Assembly (NCBI GenBank): GCA_019421365.1
Contig: JAHZFJ010000003.1
Location: 1-64,000, forward strand
DNA: 64,000 nt
Source: Lachnospiraceae bacterium
GTDB taxonomy: Bacteria > Bacillota > Clostridia > Lachnospirales > Lachnospiraceae
Reading direction: 5' to 3'
Each line of letters starts with the position of its first letter. Within the stretch, counting starts at the first letter, position 1. Shown here piece by piece: positions 44,862 through 54,202 of the stretch. The translations under genes were made by a program, and so were the position numbers. The notes under the pieces are model-generated. The model was not told the DNA's origin and made no database searches. It was given only the letters and a program-made list of their open reading frames with translations.

Positions 44862-45494
44862 TTAAGATAAAATTAATCCCATACTGTTTTTTGTATATCC
44901 ACATGCATTGGCTTCATCATAATCAATGTGTACAGCTGTTTTAAATTTCTCGCTAACACGAACATCTAAATCTTCAAAAACAACTGGTCGCTCTCCAAAG
45001 ACTTTTACTTTGATTGTCTGCCCATTACTTACGCCAAATCTCTGTGCATCTTCTGGTGTTATATGAATATGTCTCTTCGCAACGATGACTCCCTTATCAA
45101 TGGTAATTCTATTGCCATTCTTAGGGTTTGTAATAGTAATACCAGGGGTATTATCAATGTCACCACTTAACCTCACAGGGGGTTTAACTCCAAGCGCTAG
45201 CCCATCTGTTAAAGAGATTTCAACTTGCGTATTTGGTCTTGTAGGACCTAATATGACTACGTTCTGTAAAGATCCTTTAGGTCCAGTTACTGTTACTCGT
45301 TCTGCACAAGCGTACTGACCTGGTTGCGATAAGTCTTTTGTTGGTGTTAATTGATATCCATTTCCAAACAAAGTATATAGATCGTTTTGACTTAGATGAA
45401 TATGACGTCCAGAAGCTTCAACCATTACGAACAATTTACTTTTCAATTCTTTAATGACATTCTCTACGATTACTTCCATATTACAAGTATTCAT
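44862..45494 (-). CDS. pduL: Phosphotransacylase PduL (EutD role)
   Basis: 210 residues. The two PduL beta-barrel halves carry the zinc/active-site histidines in EASGRHIHLS and VAKRHIHITPEDA. The start (MNTCNMEVIVENVIKELKSK) is an amphipathic encapsulation-type helix. It converts acetyl-CoA and phosphate to acetyl phosphate and free CoA inside the compartment, recycling CoA for EutE. It replaces the EutD type used in enteric eut operons. It lies 13 bp before the eut-associated hypothetical gene. Confidence 0.93.
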   Translation of the reverse strand: MNTCNMEVIVENVIKELKSKLFVMVEASGRHIHLSQNDLYTLFGNGYQLTPTKDLSQPGQYACAERVTVTGPKGSLQNVVILGPTRPNTQVEISLTDGLALGVKPPVRLSGDIDNTPGITITNPKNGNRITIDKGVIVAKRHIHITPEDAQRFGVSNGQTIKVKVFGERPVVFEDLDVRVSEKFKTAVHIDYDEANACGYTKNSMGLILS

Positions 45495-45545
45495 ATATAT
45501 CCTCCTTCCTGTATGAAAAATTTCTTTTCTTATAGAAATTAATAA

Positions 45546-46349
45546 TTAGTCTTTGTATTTATCTGTCATATACTTAAACATCATAATCCAGAATAAGGAT
45601 GATAATCGGTTAAAGGCTCGAATAATATCGACTCTCTCAACCTTGTTTTCATCATTTTTGAAAGCTTTAAATGCAATCAATTCAGTACGTCTCGTCAATG
45701 TTCTTAACTTATTCAGATGAGCAACCATCTCGCCATGTTTGTAGGTTGGCAAGAAATGCTTGATTCCAAAATATTTACTAGGATGATACGATTGTTCTCG
45801 CATATCTTTGGGATTCAATCCTTGTAAGCAAAAATCATCAACGACTTCACCTGTAATTTCACTTCTTAACAATCTACGAATGAATCTAATGATTTCTTCT
45901 AAATCATCGACCAGTTTCATAGATCCTTCTTTTTGCGCAACAATTTGAGCAAGAATAATCTCAGATTCCAAGGTATCAATAGCACCACGTAATGCAATTC
46001 TTCCATTATCTTTGAATACGAGTAAATTACCTCTAAGATGGGTCATATGCTCTGGTTTTTCATGTAGGGTTATTCCAAAGAGCGTTTCATAGATTTCTTC
46101 CTGTTGCTTCTCCATCTCTTTTTCCTTATTCTCTATATTTTCCTTTTCTTTCTTCATTCGTACAGACTCATTCTGATAACGTGTCTTTCCTTCTAGGTGG
46201 TCGGTTCGTATAATAATGTTCTTATCCGCAAGATAAGTTCTTGCTGATGGGGTGAGTATCATATCCTTTTCTAGGTAGAACTCACCCTTTTCCATCAACA
46301 CTTTTTCACCAAATAGCTTACGGATGTCATTCTCCGTTAATACTGCCAT
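45546..46349 (-). CDS. eutT: Corrinoid adenosyltransferase EutT
   Basis: 267 residues. The N-terminal part has ILTPSARTYLADKNI, as in other EutT proteins; a Lys/Glu-rich linker (about 60-90) leads to a helical adenosyltransferase domain (about 100-260). Conserved: HLRGNLLVFKDNGRIALRGA and DFCLQGLNPKDMREQSYHP. The Cys-Cys-Cys metal motif described in the Salmonella enzyme is not seen. It makes adenosylcobalamin for EutBC. Confidence 0.87.
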   Translation of the reverse strand: MAVLTENDIRKLFGEKVLMEKGEFYLEKDMILTPSARTYLADKNIIIRTDHLEGKTRYQNESVRMKKEKENIENKEKEMEKQQEEIYETLFGITLHEKPEHMTHLRGNLLVFKDNGRIALRGAIDTLESEIILAQIVAQKEGSMKLVDDLEEIIRFIRRLLRSEITGEVVDDFCLQGLNPKDMREQSYHPSKYFGIKHFLPTYKHGEMVAHLNKLRTLTRRTELIAFKAFKNDENKVERVDIIRAFNRLSSLFWIMMFKYMTDKYKD

Positions 46350-46357
46350 CTTCTATA

Positions 46358-46657
46358 CTATGCCTGTGGAATTTGACCTTTAGCATGTGGTAGAATAACA
46401 TCAACCTCTGAATGAGGTCTTGGAATAACGTGAACAGAGATTAGTTCACCAACTCTTTCCGCAGCTGCTGCTCCTGCATCTGTTGCTGCCTTAACAGCAC
46501 CTACATCACCACGAACCATTACAGTTACAAGACCACCACCAACTTGTTCTTTTCCTACAAGCGCAACATTAGCTGCTTTCACCATTGCATCTGCTGCTTC
46601 TATTGCTCCTACTAAACCTTTTGTTTCAATCATACCGAGTGCATTTGTATTTGCCAT
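46358..46657 (-). CDS. eutM: Microcompartment shell protein EutM
   Basis: 99 residues, a single BMC-H domain: LGMIETKGLVGAIEAADAMVKAANV, the pore region and RGDVGAVKAATDAGAAAAERVGEL. It is the abundant hexamer that tiles the shell. Its ribosome site TAGGAGG is the strongest of the operon, fitting high expression. It lies between eutT and eutE. Confidence 0.96.
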   Translation of the reverse strand: MANTNALGMIETKGLVGAIEAADAMVKAANVALVGKEQVGGGLVTVMVRGDVGAVKAATDAGAAAAERVGELISVHVIPRPHSEVDVILPHAKGQIPQA

Positions 46658-46768
46658 AATATGAAACCTCCTATTATTTCATTATTACTAAATTAGTATT
46701 CTACATTATTTTTAATATCATGCATAAAGCTCTTAGAAGTGCTTTCCTATATATATAACACTTATTAA

Positions 46769-48250
46769 TTAAACCAACTCTTGCATAATTTTTTTCACTA
46801 AAGTGTCTACTAGCTGTGACATATCTGCTGTACTTGAACAGCAACCTCCGTCATTACAACCCTCTAGAGCTGCATTTTTTCGAAGTTCTTCTATTTCTCT
46901 AACTCCATAGGCTACGCGCTTAACATTAATTAAATCAAGTGGGCCAATATTATTAGATGATGAACTTCCACCTACTGCACCACAACCTAAGGTTAAGGCA
47001 GGGAATAAGTTAGTAGTTGCTCCGACACCACCAAGTGAACCAAGTGTATTGATTAATATTCTTGATGCAGGTACTCTCAAACTAAAGCGTTTTACCAATT
47101 CCTCATCCTTTGAATGCATACAGAATGTGTGCCCCATACCTTCAAAGTATAGAATCTCACAGATACGCTCTAGGGCAGTATCCGCATTATCTTCTACATA
47201 GAACGCTAGGATTGGCGCTAATTTTTCATGAGAGTAAGGAACCGTATGTCCTACTTTACATTCTTTTGCAATCAACACCCTTGCGGAATCAGGAACTCTA
47301 GTTAAACTTGCTAGTTCAGCTATCTTTTTCACGGATTTTCCTACGATTTGTGGATTCATCGTTCCATTTGCTCTTAGAATAAAGTTACCTAATTGTTTTG
47401 CTTCTTGTTCATCTAAGAAATAAGCCCCTTGTGCTAGAAACTCTTTCTTAACAGCATCTTCCATACATCTTTCAACAACAACAGATTGTTCCGATGCACA
47501 TATTGTTCCGTTATCGAATGTCTTAGAATCCATAATTCGCTTAACTGCTTGTTTCACATCTGCTGTCTTTTCAATAAATGCTGGACCATTACCAGCCCCT
47601 ACACCTATTGCAGGAGTTCCAGATGAATATGCTGATTTAACCATCGCATATCCTCCTGTTGCAAGAATCAATTTCGTAATATTATTCTTCATTAACTCCT
47701 GTGTTGCTTCCATAGTTGGAATAGAAATACAAGATACTACATTCTCAGGACAACCAGCTGATTTTAAAGCTTTTCTTATTATATCAACTGTTTCTAAAAT
47801 ACATTTTAGAGCACCAGGATGTGGTGAGAATACAATACTGTTTCCTGCTTTAATCGAGATCAATGATTTGTACATTACTGTAGAAGTTGGATTTGTTGAT
47901 GGAACGATTCCCGCAATAACTCCTACTGCTGTACCAACATCAATGGTCATATTCTCTTTGTCTTCCTTTAAGATACCTATCGTCTTTTGATCTTTAATGG
48001 CTTCATAAACAACTCTTGAACCAAAAACATTCTTTATTACTTTGTCTTGCCATATTCCAAATCCGGTTTCTTCATTTGCCATCTTTGCTAAGCGCACTGC
48101 GTTTTGTAGACAAGCATCGGTAACAACTTTTATAATATTATCAATCTTTGCTTGATCGTACGTTACTATGATTTTCTGTGCCTTCTCAGCTTCCCTTAAA
48201 AGGTTTCGTACCTCTTGTATCGAGCGTAGGTCTTTATCTTGATTTTCCAT
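46769..48250 (-). CDS. eutE: CoA-acylating acetaldehyde dehydrogenase EutE
   Basis: 493 residues of aldehyde dehydrogenase fold; the catalytic Cys is in FDNGTICASEQSV and the NAD-binding region in VPSTNPTST. It turns acetaldehyde into acetyl-CoA. The C-terminus has a Cys/Gly-rich linker (CNDGGCCSS) and then an amphipathic helix (SQLVDTLVKKIMQELV) that looks like a C-terminal encapsulation peptide; in enteric EutE the peptide is N-terminal. AAAGGAG precedes the ATG. Confidence 0.94.
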   Translation of the reverse strand: MENQDKDLRSIQEVRNLLREAEKAQKIIVTYDQAKIDNIIKVVTDACLQNAVRLAKMANEETGFGIWQDKVIKNVFGSRVVYEAIKDQKTIGILKEDKENMTIDVGTAVGVIAGIVPSTNPTSTVMYKSLISIKAGNSIVFSPHPGALKCILETVDIIRKALKSAGCPENVVSCISIPTMEATQELMKNNITKLILATGGYAMVKSAYSSGTPAIGVGAGNGPAFIEKTADVKQAVKRIMDSKTFDNGTICASEQSVVVERCMEDAVKKEFLAQGAYFLDEQEAKQLGNFILRANGTMNPQIVGKSVKKIAELASLTRVPDSARVLIAKECKVGHTVPYSHEKLAPILAFYVEDNADTALERICEILYFEGMGHTFCMHSKDEELVKRFSLRVPASRILINTLGSLGGVGATTNLFPALTLGCGAVGGSSSSNNIGPLDLINVKRVAYGVREIEELRKNAALEGCNDGGCCSSTADMSQLVDTLVKKIMQELV

Positions 48251-48268
48251 TCGCTGTCTCCTTTATTT

Positions 48269-48874
48269 CTAGTGTTCCTTACTATACTCAATAAGTAATC
48301 GAATTAAGTCTTGCTTCTTCATTGAGTTCAAGCGCTCGGTGGTTACTTGAATACCTAATGACCTAATAAGACTCCTTAAATCCGCATTACTTCGTTTATT
48401 TAATTGTTCTTGCGAAAAATCAATAGTTTGTGATTTCTCTTCTTCCTTCTCTCTCACTTCAAAAACGCCTGGGGATTCTTCTAAAGTCTCATCAGTTACT
48501 GGCTCTTGCATACCTTCATCTGCTTTTGATTCAGACACTGCATCAGCTTTTGATTCCTCCATTACATCTTCTTCTGGTTGTTTTGCAACTTCGTAATGAA
48601 CACGTTCTGATGGAATCATTTTACCAATCAAGTCTGATTCTACTCTTGATATAACATGTCTTGCCCTAACAAGTCCAATCCTAGCAGCACTTCTAGCACC
48701 TGCATCTACTGCCGCAGTTACTGCTCCAACGTCTCCTATAATTTCAACTGTCATAATACCCGCATCTGCTTTGGCTATGCTAAGTAACGTAACATTGGCT
48801 GCTTTCAATGCTGCGTCCGCCGCTTCTACAGCTGGTGGATATCCTACTACTTCAATTAAGCCAAGTGCTTGCAT
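48269..48874 (-). CDS. BMC-H shell protein with C-terminal SAP-like extension (EutK-like)
   Basis: 201 residues. An N-terminal BMC domain (about 1-85; MQALGLIEVVGYPPAVEAADAALKAANV) is followed by a long acidic linker (about 95-155). The tail (about 158-200; SNADLRSLIRSLGIQVTTERLNSMKKQDLIRLLIEY) is predicted as two short helices of SAP type, which bind nucleic acid. EutK also pairs a BMC fold with a DNA-binding-like tail, so this is a functional analogue with a different-looking domain. Confidence 0.82.
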   Translation of the reverse strand: MQALGLIEVVGYPPAVEAADAALKAANVTLLSIAKADAGIMTVEIIGDVGAVTAAVDAGARSAARIGLVRARHVISRVESDLIGKMIPSERVHYEVAKQPEEDVMEESKADAVSESKADEGMQEPVTDETLEESPGVFEVREKEEEKSQTIDFSQEQLNKRSNADLRSLIRSLGIQVTTERLNSMKKQDLIRLLIEYSKEH

Positions 48875-48877
48875 CTA

Positions 48878-49534
48878 TTATTGATATTCCTTTGAACGTT
48901 CTGCAACACTGCGAACAGCCTCGGCAAATGCGGAACAAGCAGCATAGCAGGCAGATTGTGAACCAGTTAAAAGCCCGCCGCCAAAATTTGTTTCAGAAGG
49001 TGGTCCGAAGAATTCACATAACTTAACGTCAGCAGCTTTCATCGCTGCATCTAAACCATAGATAGATTCAAGTGGAGGTGCGATTAAGTAAGCTAAAGCC
49101 TCTCCTTCTGGAATACCTGCAACCTTGGATAGATAAGAACCTGTACGAGACACTGTATGAGCATAATATGCAATAGAATCATCCTCGTTTGCACTTACGA
49201 AATACGCATCATTTTCCATGAATGTTATACAAGCGTTCAACCCACTTCTTACTTCTGCAGGGCTTGGTCCAGCTAATATACCAATTACTTCACCTGCTAG
49301 TTTTGTTGAAGCATTGGCAGAACCCGCATACATAGATTTTGCATATACAACCTCTACATCTGCATCTTTTGTTGCTTCATCAAGTCCTGTATACGTTACG
49401 TCATCAATATCAGCCGTAATTATACCGATACTTTTATGACGAGGGCCTAATTCTAATTTTGCTGCTAAATCAGGACTTACATTCGAGATAATGCGAACCG
49501 CAAGTATATTAGGTCGCAATTTATCATTCTTCAT
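48878..49534 (-). CDS. eutL: Microcompartment shell protein EutL
   Basis: 218 residues, tandem circularly permuted BMC folds of the trimeric type. Conserved stretches include YAKSMYAGSANASTKLAGEVIG and FFGPPSETNFGGGLLTGSQSAC. EutL trimers have a gated pore and bind ethanolamine or zinc. It sits between eutC and the EutK-like gene, the usual order. Confidence 0.95.
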   Translation of the reverse strand: MKNDKLRPNILAVRIISNVSPDLAAKLELGPRHKSIGIITADIDDVTYTGLDEATKDADVEVVYAKSMYAGSANASTKLAGEVIGILAGPSPAEVRSGLNACITFMENDAYFVSANEDDSIAYYAHTVSRTGSYLSKVAGIPEGEALAYLIAPPLESIYGLDAAMKAADVKLCEFFGPPSETNFGGGLLTGSQSACYAACSAFAEAVRSVAERSKEYQ

Positions 49535-49567
49535 ATGATTTCCTCCTTAATTCATGTTATTACACGT

Positions 49568-50455
49568 TTATTTTAAATCGATACCAGATGCTTTCTTATC
49601 TAACATCTTCTTGATTAATTCTGCTGCATGTGCACCTGCTTCAACAGGAGTTGTACCGCCTCCATGTATATTACTGATAACCGTTCTCTTAGCTTCTGCT
49701 AATCCATGTTTTGGCTTATAAGCGATATAAGCTGACATAGATTCTGCTGTTACAAGTCCTGGTCTTTCACCAACTAACATACAGATAACATCTGCATCTG
49801 TAACTTGTCCAATATCATCCATCGCACCAACTCTGGCATATTTGATGAATAGGATTGGTGGTACATTAATACTGTACATACTAAGACCTTGTTTGATAGC
49901 AGGAATCATATCTTCAACATTGGCTTCAATTGCAGAGGATGATAGTCCATCACCAACGATAATTAGTACTTTAGGATTTTGACCACATGTTTTCTTAATT
50001 ACTTCTATTTCTTCAGGTGAAAATCTTCTTCCAAGGTCTGGCCTTGTTAGATATTCATCTTTATCTTTACATAATGTCTTAACTGCTACAAAATTGTTCT
50101 TCTTAACAAATTCCTCTGATACATCTGAGAATACTGCATCTTGTGCAGCTGCATGGTCAGCACGTACACGTAACATACTTATTGTTCTGTATCTAGCTCC
50201 TGCTTTTCCTACACCAAGTCTGGCAGGTGTTTTTGCTTTCATTGCTAGATAACCTTCTTTATCTTTTGCGTCATTAATTAGGAATTGTGTACGTAAGTCA
50301 ATCTTTGTAATATCGGGGAGACATTCACCACTCACCATAGAACTCACCGATGACGAAGAATTACTTTTATAAGAAGTGGAAGTACTAGAAGTATCTTTGC
50401 TCACCATCTGTTCCACCATCTGTTCTACCATTTTTCTTAAGTCTTGCTCGTTCAT
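49568..50455 (-). CDS. eutC: Ethanolamine ammonia-lyase small subunit EutC
   Basis: 295 residues. An N-terminal amphipathic repeat (DLRKMVEQMVEQMVSK) and Ser/Thr linker (about 20-45) precede the cobalamin-binding domain, with ARLGVGKAGARYRTISMLRVRADHAAAQDAV, VIVGDGLSSSAIE and GERPGLVTAESMSAYI. It forms the adenosylcobalamin-dependent lyase with EutB that releases acetaldehyde and ammonia. The N-terminal peptide probably directs it into the shell. Confidence 0.96.
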   Translation of the reverse strand: MNEQDLRKMVEQMVEQMVSKDTSSTSTSYKSNSSSSVSSMVSGECLPDITKIDLRTQFLINDAKDKEGYLAMKAKTPARLGVGKAGARYRTISMLRVRADHAAAQDAVFSDVSEEFVKKNNFVAVKTLCKDKDEYLTRPDLGRRFSPEEIEVIKKTCGQNPKVLIIVGDGLSSSAIEANVEDMIPAIKQGLSMYSINVPPILFIKYARVGAMDDIGQVTDADVICMLVGERPGLVTAESMSAYIAYKPKHGLAEAKRTVISNIHGGGTTPVEAGAHAAELIKKMLDKKASGIDLK

Positions 50456-50469
50456 GTTCTTCCCTCCTT

Positions 50470-51834
50470 CTAGAATAATATTGAAGCATCACCAGCGCGC
50501 TTCGTTAGCTTACCTTTTTCATCAACGAATCCCATATTAACTAACCACTCATGGAATGGCTTGATAGCTGTTAAGCCAAACATCTCACGTAATGCTGCTG
50601 TTTCATGAAATCCTGTTGTTTGATAGTTAAGCATAACATCATCACCATGTGGAATACCCATGAAATAATTACATCCAGCTGTTGTTAGAAGTACTGATAA
50701 ATCTTCAATTGTATTCTGATCGGCTTTCATATGATTTGTGTAACATGCATCACAACCCATTGATACACCTGTTAATTTACCCATGAAATGATCTTCAAGA
50801 CCTGCACGGTTTACTTGTCTACCATCATATAGATACTCTGGTCCAATAAAGCCAACTACTGTATTAACAATAAATGGATCATAGTGTTTTGCAAATCCAT
50901 AGCATCTTGCTTCCATAGTAACCTGATCAGCTCCATGATGAGCTTCTGAGGATAGCTCTGAACCTTGTCCAGTTTCAAAATACATTACGTTTGGTCCTTC
51001 TGCGGTACCTTCTGATAAAGCTAACTGTCTCGCTTCCTCTACTGTTGATGCATTAAAACCAAATGCTTCGTTACCTTTTTCAGAACCTGCAATGGATTGA
51101 AAGATAAGATCAGTAGGTGCGCCCTTTCTAATGGCATCCATTTGCGTTGTAATGTGTGCAAGAACACAAGTCTGTGTTGGTATTTTGAATTTTTGTTTAA
51201 TTTCTTCAAAACGTTTTAAAACACGTACAACACTTTCCGTTGAATCATCTACAGGGTTTAGCCCAAGAAGCGCATCACCAGCACCATAAGTCAAACCTTC
51301 TAATAAGGAAGCCATGATACCATCTGGATCATCGGTAGGGTGATTCGGTTGCAAACGTGAACTTAGAGTTCCTGGTTCACCAATTGTTGTATTGCAATGT
51401 GCAGTAACACGTATTTTACTAGCGCCATATATTAAGTCCATATTCGACATTAATTTAGCAACTGCCGCTACCATCTCCGAAGTTATTCCACGGCTGATAC
51501 GGCGAATATCAGTACCTTTTGTTTCACTGTCTAGAATCCATTCACGAAATTCCGCTACGGTCCAATGTTTTATCTCATTGTAAATCTTTTCATTTACATC
51601 ATCTTGAATAATTCTTGTAACTTCATCAATATCATAAGGTACTACTGGGTTTTCTCTTAATTGCTCTAATGTAATATTAGCTAGAACTATCTTAGCTGCT
51701 ACACGTTCTTCCGCAGAACCAGCTGCAACACCAGCAAGTAAATCTCCTGATTTCTCTTCATTTGCTTTTGCCAGTACTTCTTTGAGTGATTTAAACTCAT
51801 ACGTATGGCCAAATAACAAGGTCTTTAAAATCAT
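50470..51834 (-). CDS. eutB: Ethanolamine ammonia-lyase large subunit EutB
   Basis: 454 residues, full length for the family. Substrate and TIM-barrel regions are intact: HCNTTIGEPGTLSSRLQPNHP, ETGQGSELSSEAHHGADQVT and GDDVMLNYQTTGFHE. It provides the active site for radical rearrangement of ethanolamine with adenosylcobalamin from EutC. It lies 14 bp before eutC. RBS TAGGAGG. Confidence 0.97.
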   Translation of the reverse strand: MILKTLLFGHTYEFKSLKEVLAKANEEKSGDLLAGVAAGSAEERVAAKIVLANITLEQLRENPVVPYDIDEVTRIIQDDVNEKIYNEIKHWTVAEFREWILDSETKGTDIRRISRGITSEMVAAVAKLMSNMDLIYGASKIRVTAHCNTTIGEPGTLSSRLQPNHPTDDPDGIMASLLEGLTYGAGDALLGLNPVDDSTESVVRVLKRFEEIKQKFKIPTQTCVLAHITTQMDAIRKGAPTDLIFQSIAGSEKGNEAFGFNASTVEEARQLALSEGTAEGPNVMYFETGQGSELSSEAHHGADQVTMEARCYGFAKHYDPFIVNTVVGFIGPEYLYDGRQVNRAGLEDHFMGKLTGVSMGCDACYTNHMKADQNTIEDLSVLLTTAGCNYFMGIPHGDDVMLNYQTTGFHETAALREMFGLTAIKPFHEWLVNMGFVDEKGKLTKRAGDASILF

Positions 51835-51904
51835 AATACGCCTCCTATTATTAGGTTTTATTCCATAAACTTTTTTCTTATAAACTTACTCTATATCTTT
51901 TCCT

Positions 51905-53338
51905 CTATTCATTGAATACAAGTGTCTTTACCACAACCGGTAAAACGGTTCCTTCTGCCACAGGTTTTCCAATGTCAATGTAATCCCCATTGTCTAGTTT
52001 AATACTATCAAGACAGATAACATCTTTTTGATACTGCAGTTCATGATACATCGCTTGGCCTAACGCTTTTGCCATATCATGCTCCACGATGATAATCAGT
52101 GGTAATTCTCTACTTATTAACTCTTGTATCCCCTTCACCAAGCCTTTGGCATAATCTGATACTTGGGTAAAAGATGGATTCTTAATTCCCTCAATTGCAA
52201 TTGCTACCCTTTGAAGGTTTCCTTCTAATTTGAACCAATCTAATTTTTTCTTCAGCGCTTCACTTAAGGAGTCAATGTTCTCTTCTTCTTCTCTTCGCAT
52301 CTTCAAAATTGGGAGATTCTTAATTGGGAATGGATTACTCGTATACGTAATCGTGCTTCCGCTAATCTCTGTTGTATGTGTACCAGCTCCCACTACTGTG
52401 GCTCGTATTGTTTCTACGCTTCGTATCAAGTTCAGCTGTGTACATAATTCGGAATGTCTAATTGCTTCACCTAGTAGCACTCCCATATCACCATAAGCGA
52501 AATACTCTTTTCCTTCTCTATCACGATAAATATAATCTGCTACACCACCTGAGAATGAAATATTCTTAATATTCTGGTTTGGAGCAATACTCTTATTCGT
52601 GATCATGATCTCATAGTCATCATCAAGCGGTGCTAGTCCAACACTTTGTTTTAAGCCTTTAATCATCAACTTAACAATTGGATCCAGATTTTCTTTAGTT
52701 GCTACCATACCTATACGGATATCTAGGTTATGCTTTGCAATTAGCTTTTCTACTTTCTTTGATATATACGTAATCTCATGGGTAGTTGGATTAATCTTTA
52801 TTAATCGCCCTCCAATATCAAGGCATCCGGTATCAACCACTTCTCCACGCATGAATAATGCCAAATTACTTGTTCCACCACCGATATCAATATTCACAAC
52901 ACTAGTCGAATGCTCCTTCGAATATGCATGTGCACCAGCACCTTTACCTGCAATAATACTTTCAAGGTCAGGTCCTGCTGTAGCTACAACAAAATCACCC
53001 GCAAACCCACTGAGTGATTCAAGTACTTCCTTAGCATTTTCTTTTCTCGCTGTCTCACCAGTAATAATTACTGCACCTGTATCAATGCCTGACTTGCTGA
53101 TTCCTGCCTTTTCATATTCCTGCTCGATAATTTGCCTTACTCTAGGTCCATCGATTTCTGTTGGTGTTTTTAGTGGAGTAAAATATATCTCACTACGATA
53201 TATGATTTCTTTATCAACAATTACGATTCTAGGGACGGAATAACTAGATGCCATATTCTCAATGTATAACTTTGAAAACACTAATTGCGTTGTACTAGTC
53301 CCAATATCGATTCCTACACTAAGTAGTTCTTCTCTCAT
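51905..53338 (-). CDS. eutA: Ethanolamine ammonia-lyase reactivating factor EutA
   Basis: 477 residues from the ATG at 53338, 8 nt after GGAGG; a GTG three codons earlier is too close. An actin-like ATPase fold shows SVGIDIGTSTTQLVF and NIDIGGGTSNLALF. EutA exchanges damaged cobalamin in EutBC using ATP. It precedes eutB by 70 bp. Confidence 0.94.
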   Translation of the reverse strand: MREELLSVGIDIGTSTTQLVFSKLYIENMASSYSVPRIVIVDKEIIYRSEIYFTPLKTPTEIDGPRVRQIIEQEYEKAGISKSGIDTGAVIITGETARKENAKEVLESLSGFAGDFVVATAGPDLESIIAGKGAGAHAYSKEHSTSVVNIDIGGGTSNLALFMRGEVVDTGCLDIGGRLIKINPTTHEITYISKKVEKLIAKHNLDIRIGMVATKENLDPIVKLMIKGLKQSVGLAPLDDDYEIMITNKSIAPNQNIKNISFSGGVADYIYRDREGKEYFAYGDMGVLLGEAIRHSELCTQLNLIRSVETIRATVVGAGTHTTEISGSTITYTSNPFPIKNLPILKMRREEEENIDSLSEALKKKLDWFKLEGNLQRVAIAIEGIKNPSFTQVSDYAKGLVKGIQELISRELPLIIIVEHDMAKALGQAMYHELQYQKDVICLDSIKLDNGDYIDIGKPVAEGTVLPVVVKTLVFNE

Positions 53339-53353
53339 ATACTCCACCTCCTT

Positions 53354-53797
53354 CTAATCATCGATTTTCTCATGAATATAAGCAAAGAGCTCTTCAATAC
53401 CAACGTCATCAATCGTATCTACTTTGAATATCCGTGTTACTCCTGCTTCTCTTAAACTTCTCTCTACTTTCGTTATAGCTGATTCATCTTTTACAAGATT
53501 AATCTTCGTGATAATTCCAATTAACTCTTTAGCAAATGTTCCAGCAAAAGCGGGTGGAATATAATTATCGTGAGCCGTTGGATCTGCAATAAGGGCAATT
53601 AGTTTAGCATCCACAGCTGTGTTAATTAAAGCACGGTAATAGTTCCGATTCTCTAGATATTCTCCTGGTGTATCGATTGCATTATCATATAATTCAATAG
53701 CCTGTGTTTTCTTATACCGTATCTCAAGTTCACTTAGTTTTTGACATAAGGTCGTTTTTCCACAACCTGTTCTGCCCATAAATATGATTTTTCCCAC
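53354..53797 (-). CDS. eutP: EutP/PduV family GTPase-like protein
   Basis: 147 residues. P-loop GRTGCGKTTLCQKL, switch DTPGEY and an altered G4 (TKINL rather than NKxD) are visible. EutP in Salmonella has been reported with acetate kinase activity, while PduV links compartments to the cell structure; which applies here is unclear. It begins with GTG behind GGGAGG. Confidence 0.9.
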   Translation of the reverse strand: MGKIIFMGRTGCGKTTLCQKLSELEIRYKKTQAIELYDNAIDTPGEYLENRNYYRALINTAVDAKLIALIADPTAHDNYIPPAFAGTFAKELIGIITKINLVKDESAITKVERSLREAGVTRIFKVDTIDDVGIEELFAYIHEKIDD

Positions 53798-53826
53798 AAC
53801 CTTACCTCCCTATTTATCTGGCATTA

Positions 53827-54192
53827 CTAAGTCCTAGTAACCTTTGTCGGAGTAAAACCAAGCTGCATCTCTAAAACAGATACAATATCTCTTATTCCAG
53901 CTTCAACTGAACTTACATCACCAGTTATTACAAGAGCACCACTAAATCGGTCAATAAAACCAAGTTTGATATCTGATGCCTTAGTAGCAATATCTGCAGC
54001 AATAATTGCTCCCTCACTTGGTGTTATTGTCATAATTCCTATTGCGTTAATCTCTTCTGTAATCAAACCCATCTTTAGATAGATCTCTTCTGTAGGATTT
54101 GCAATAATATGCGCCAGTGTAATCTGCTTTCCTGGTACAAATTCTTGAATAATTCGTTGTTTTTCCTCAAGTTGTAAAGCTATTGTTCTCAC
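53827..54192 (-). CDS. eutS: Microcompartment shell protein EutS
   Basis: 121 residues, a circularly permuted single BMC domain: an N-terminal strand segment, then EINAIGIMTITPSEGAIIAADIATKASD and a helix. EutS forms bent hexamers, probably at shell edges. It starts with GTG with only a weak ribosome site. It follows eutG by 10 bp. Confidence 0.94.
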   Translation of the reverse strand: MRTIALQLEEKQRIIQEFVPGKQITLAHIIANPTEEIYLKMGLITEEINAIGIMTITPSEGAIIAADIATKASDIKLGFIDRFSGALVITGDVSSVEAGIRDIVSVLEMQLGFTPTKVTRT

Positions 54193-54202
54193 CTACCCGC
54201 CA

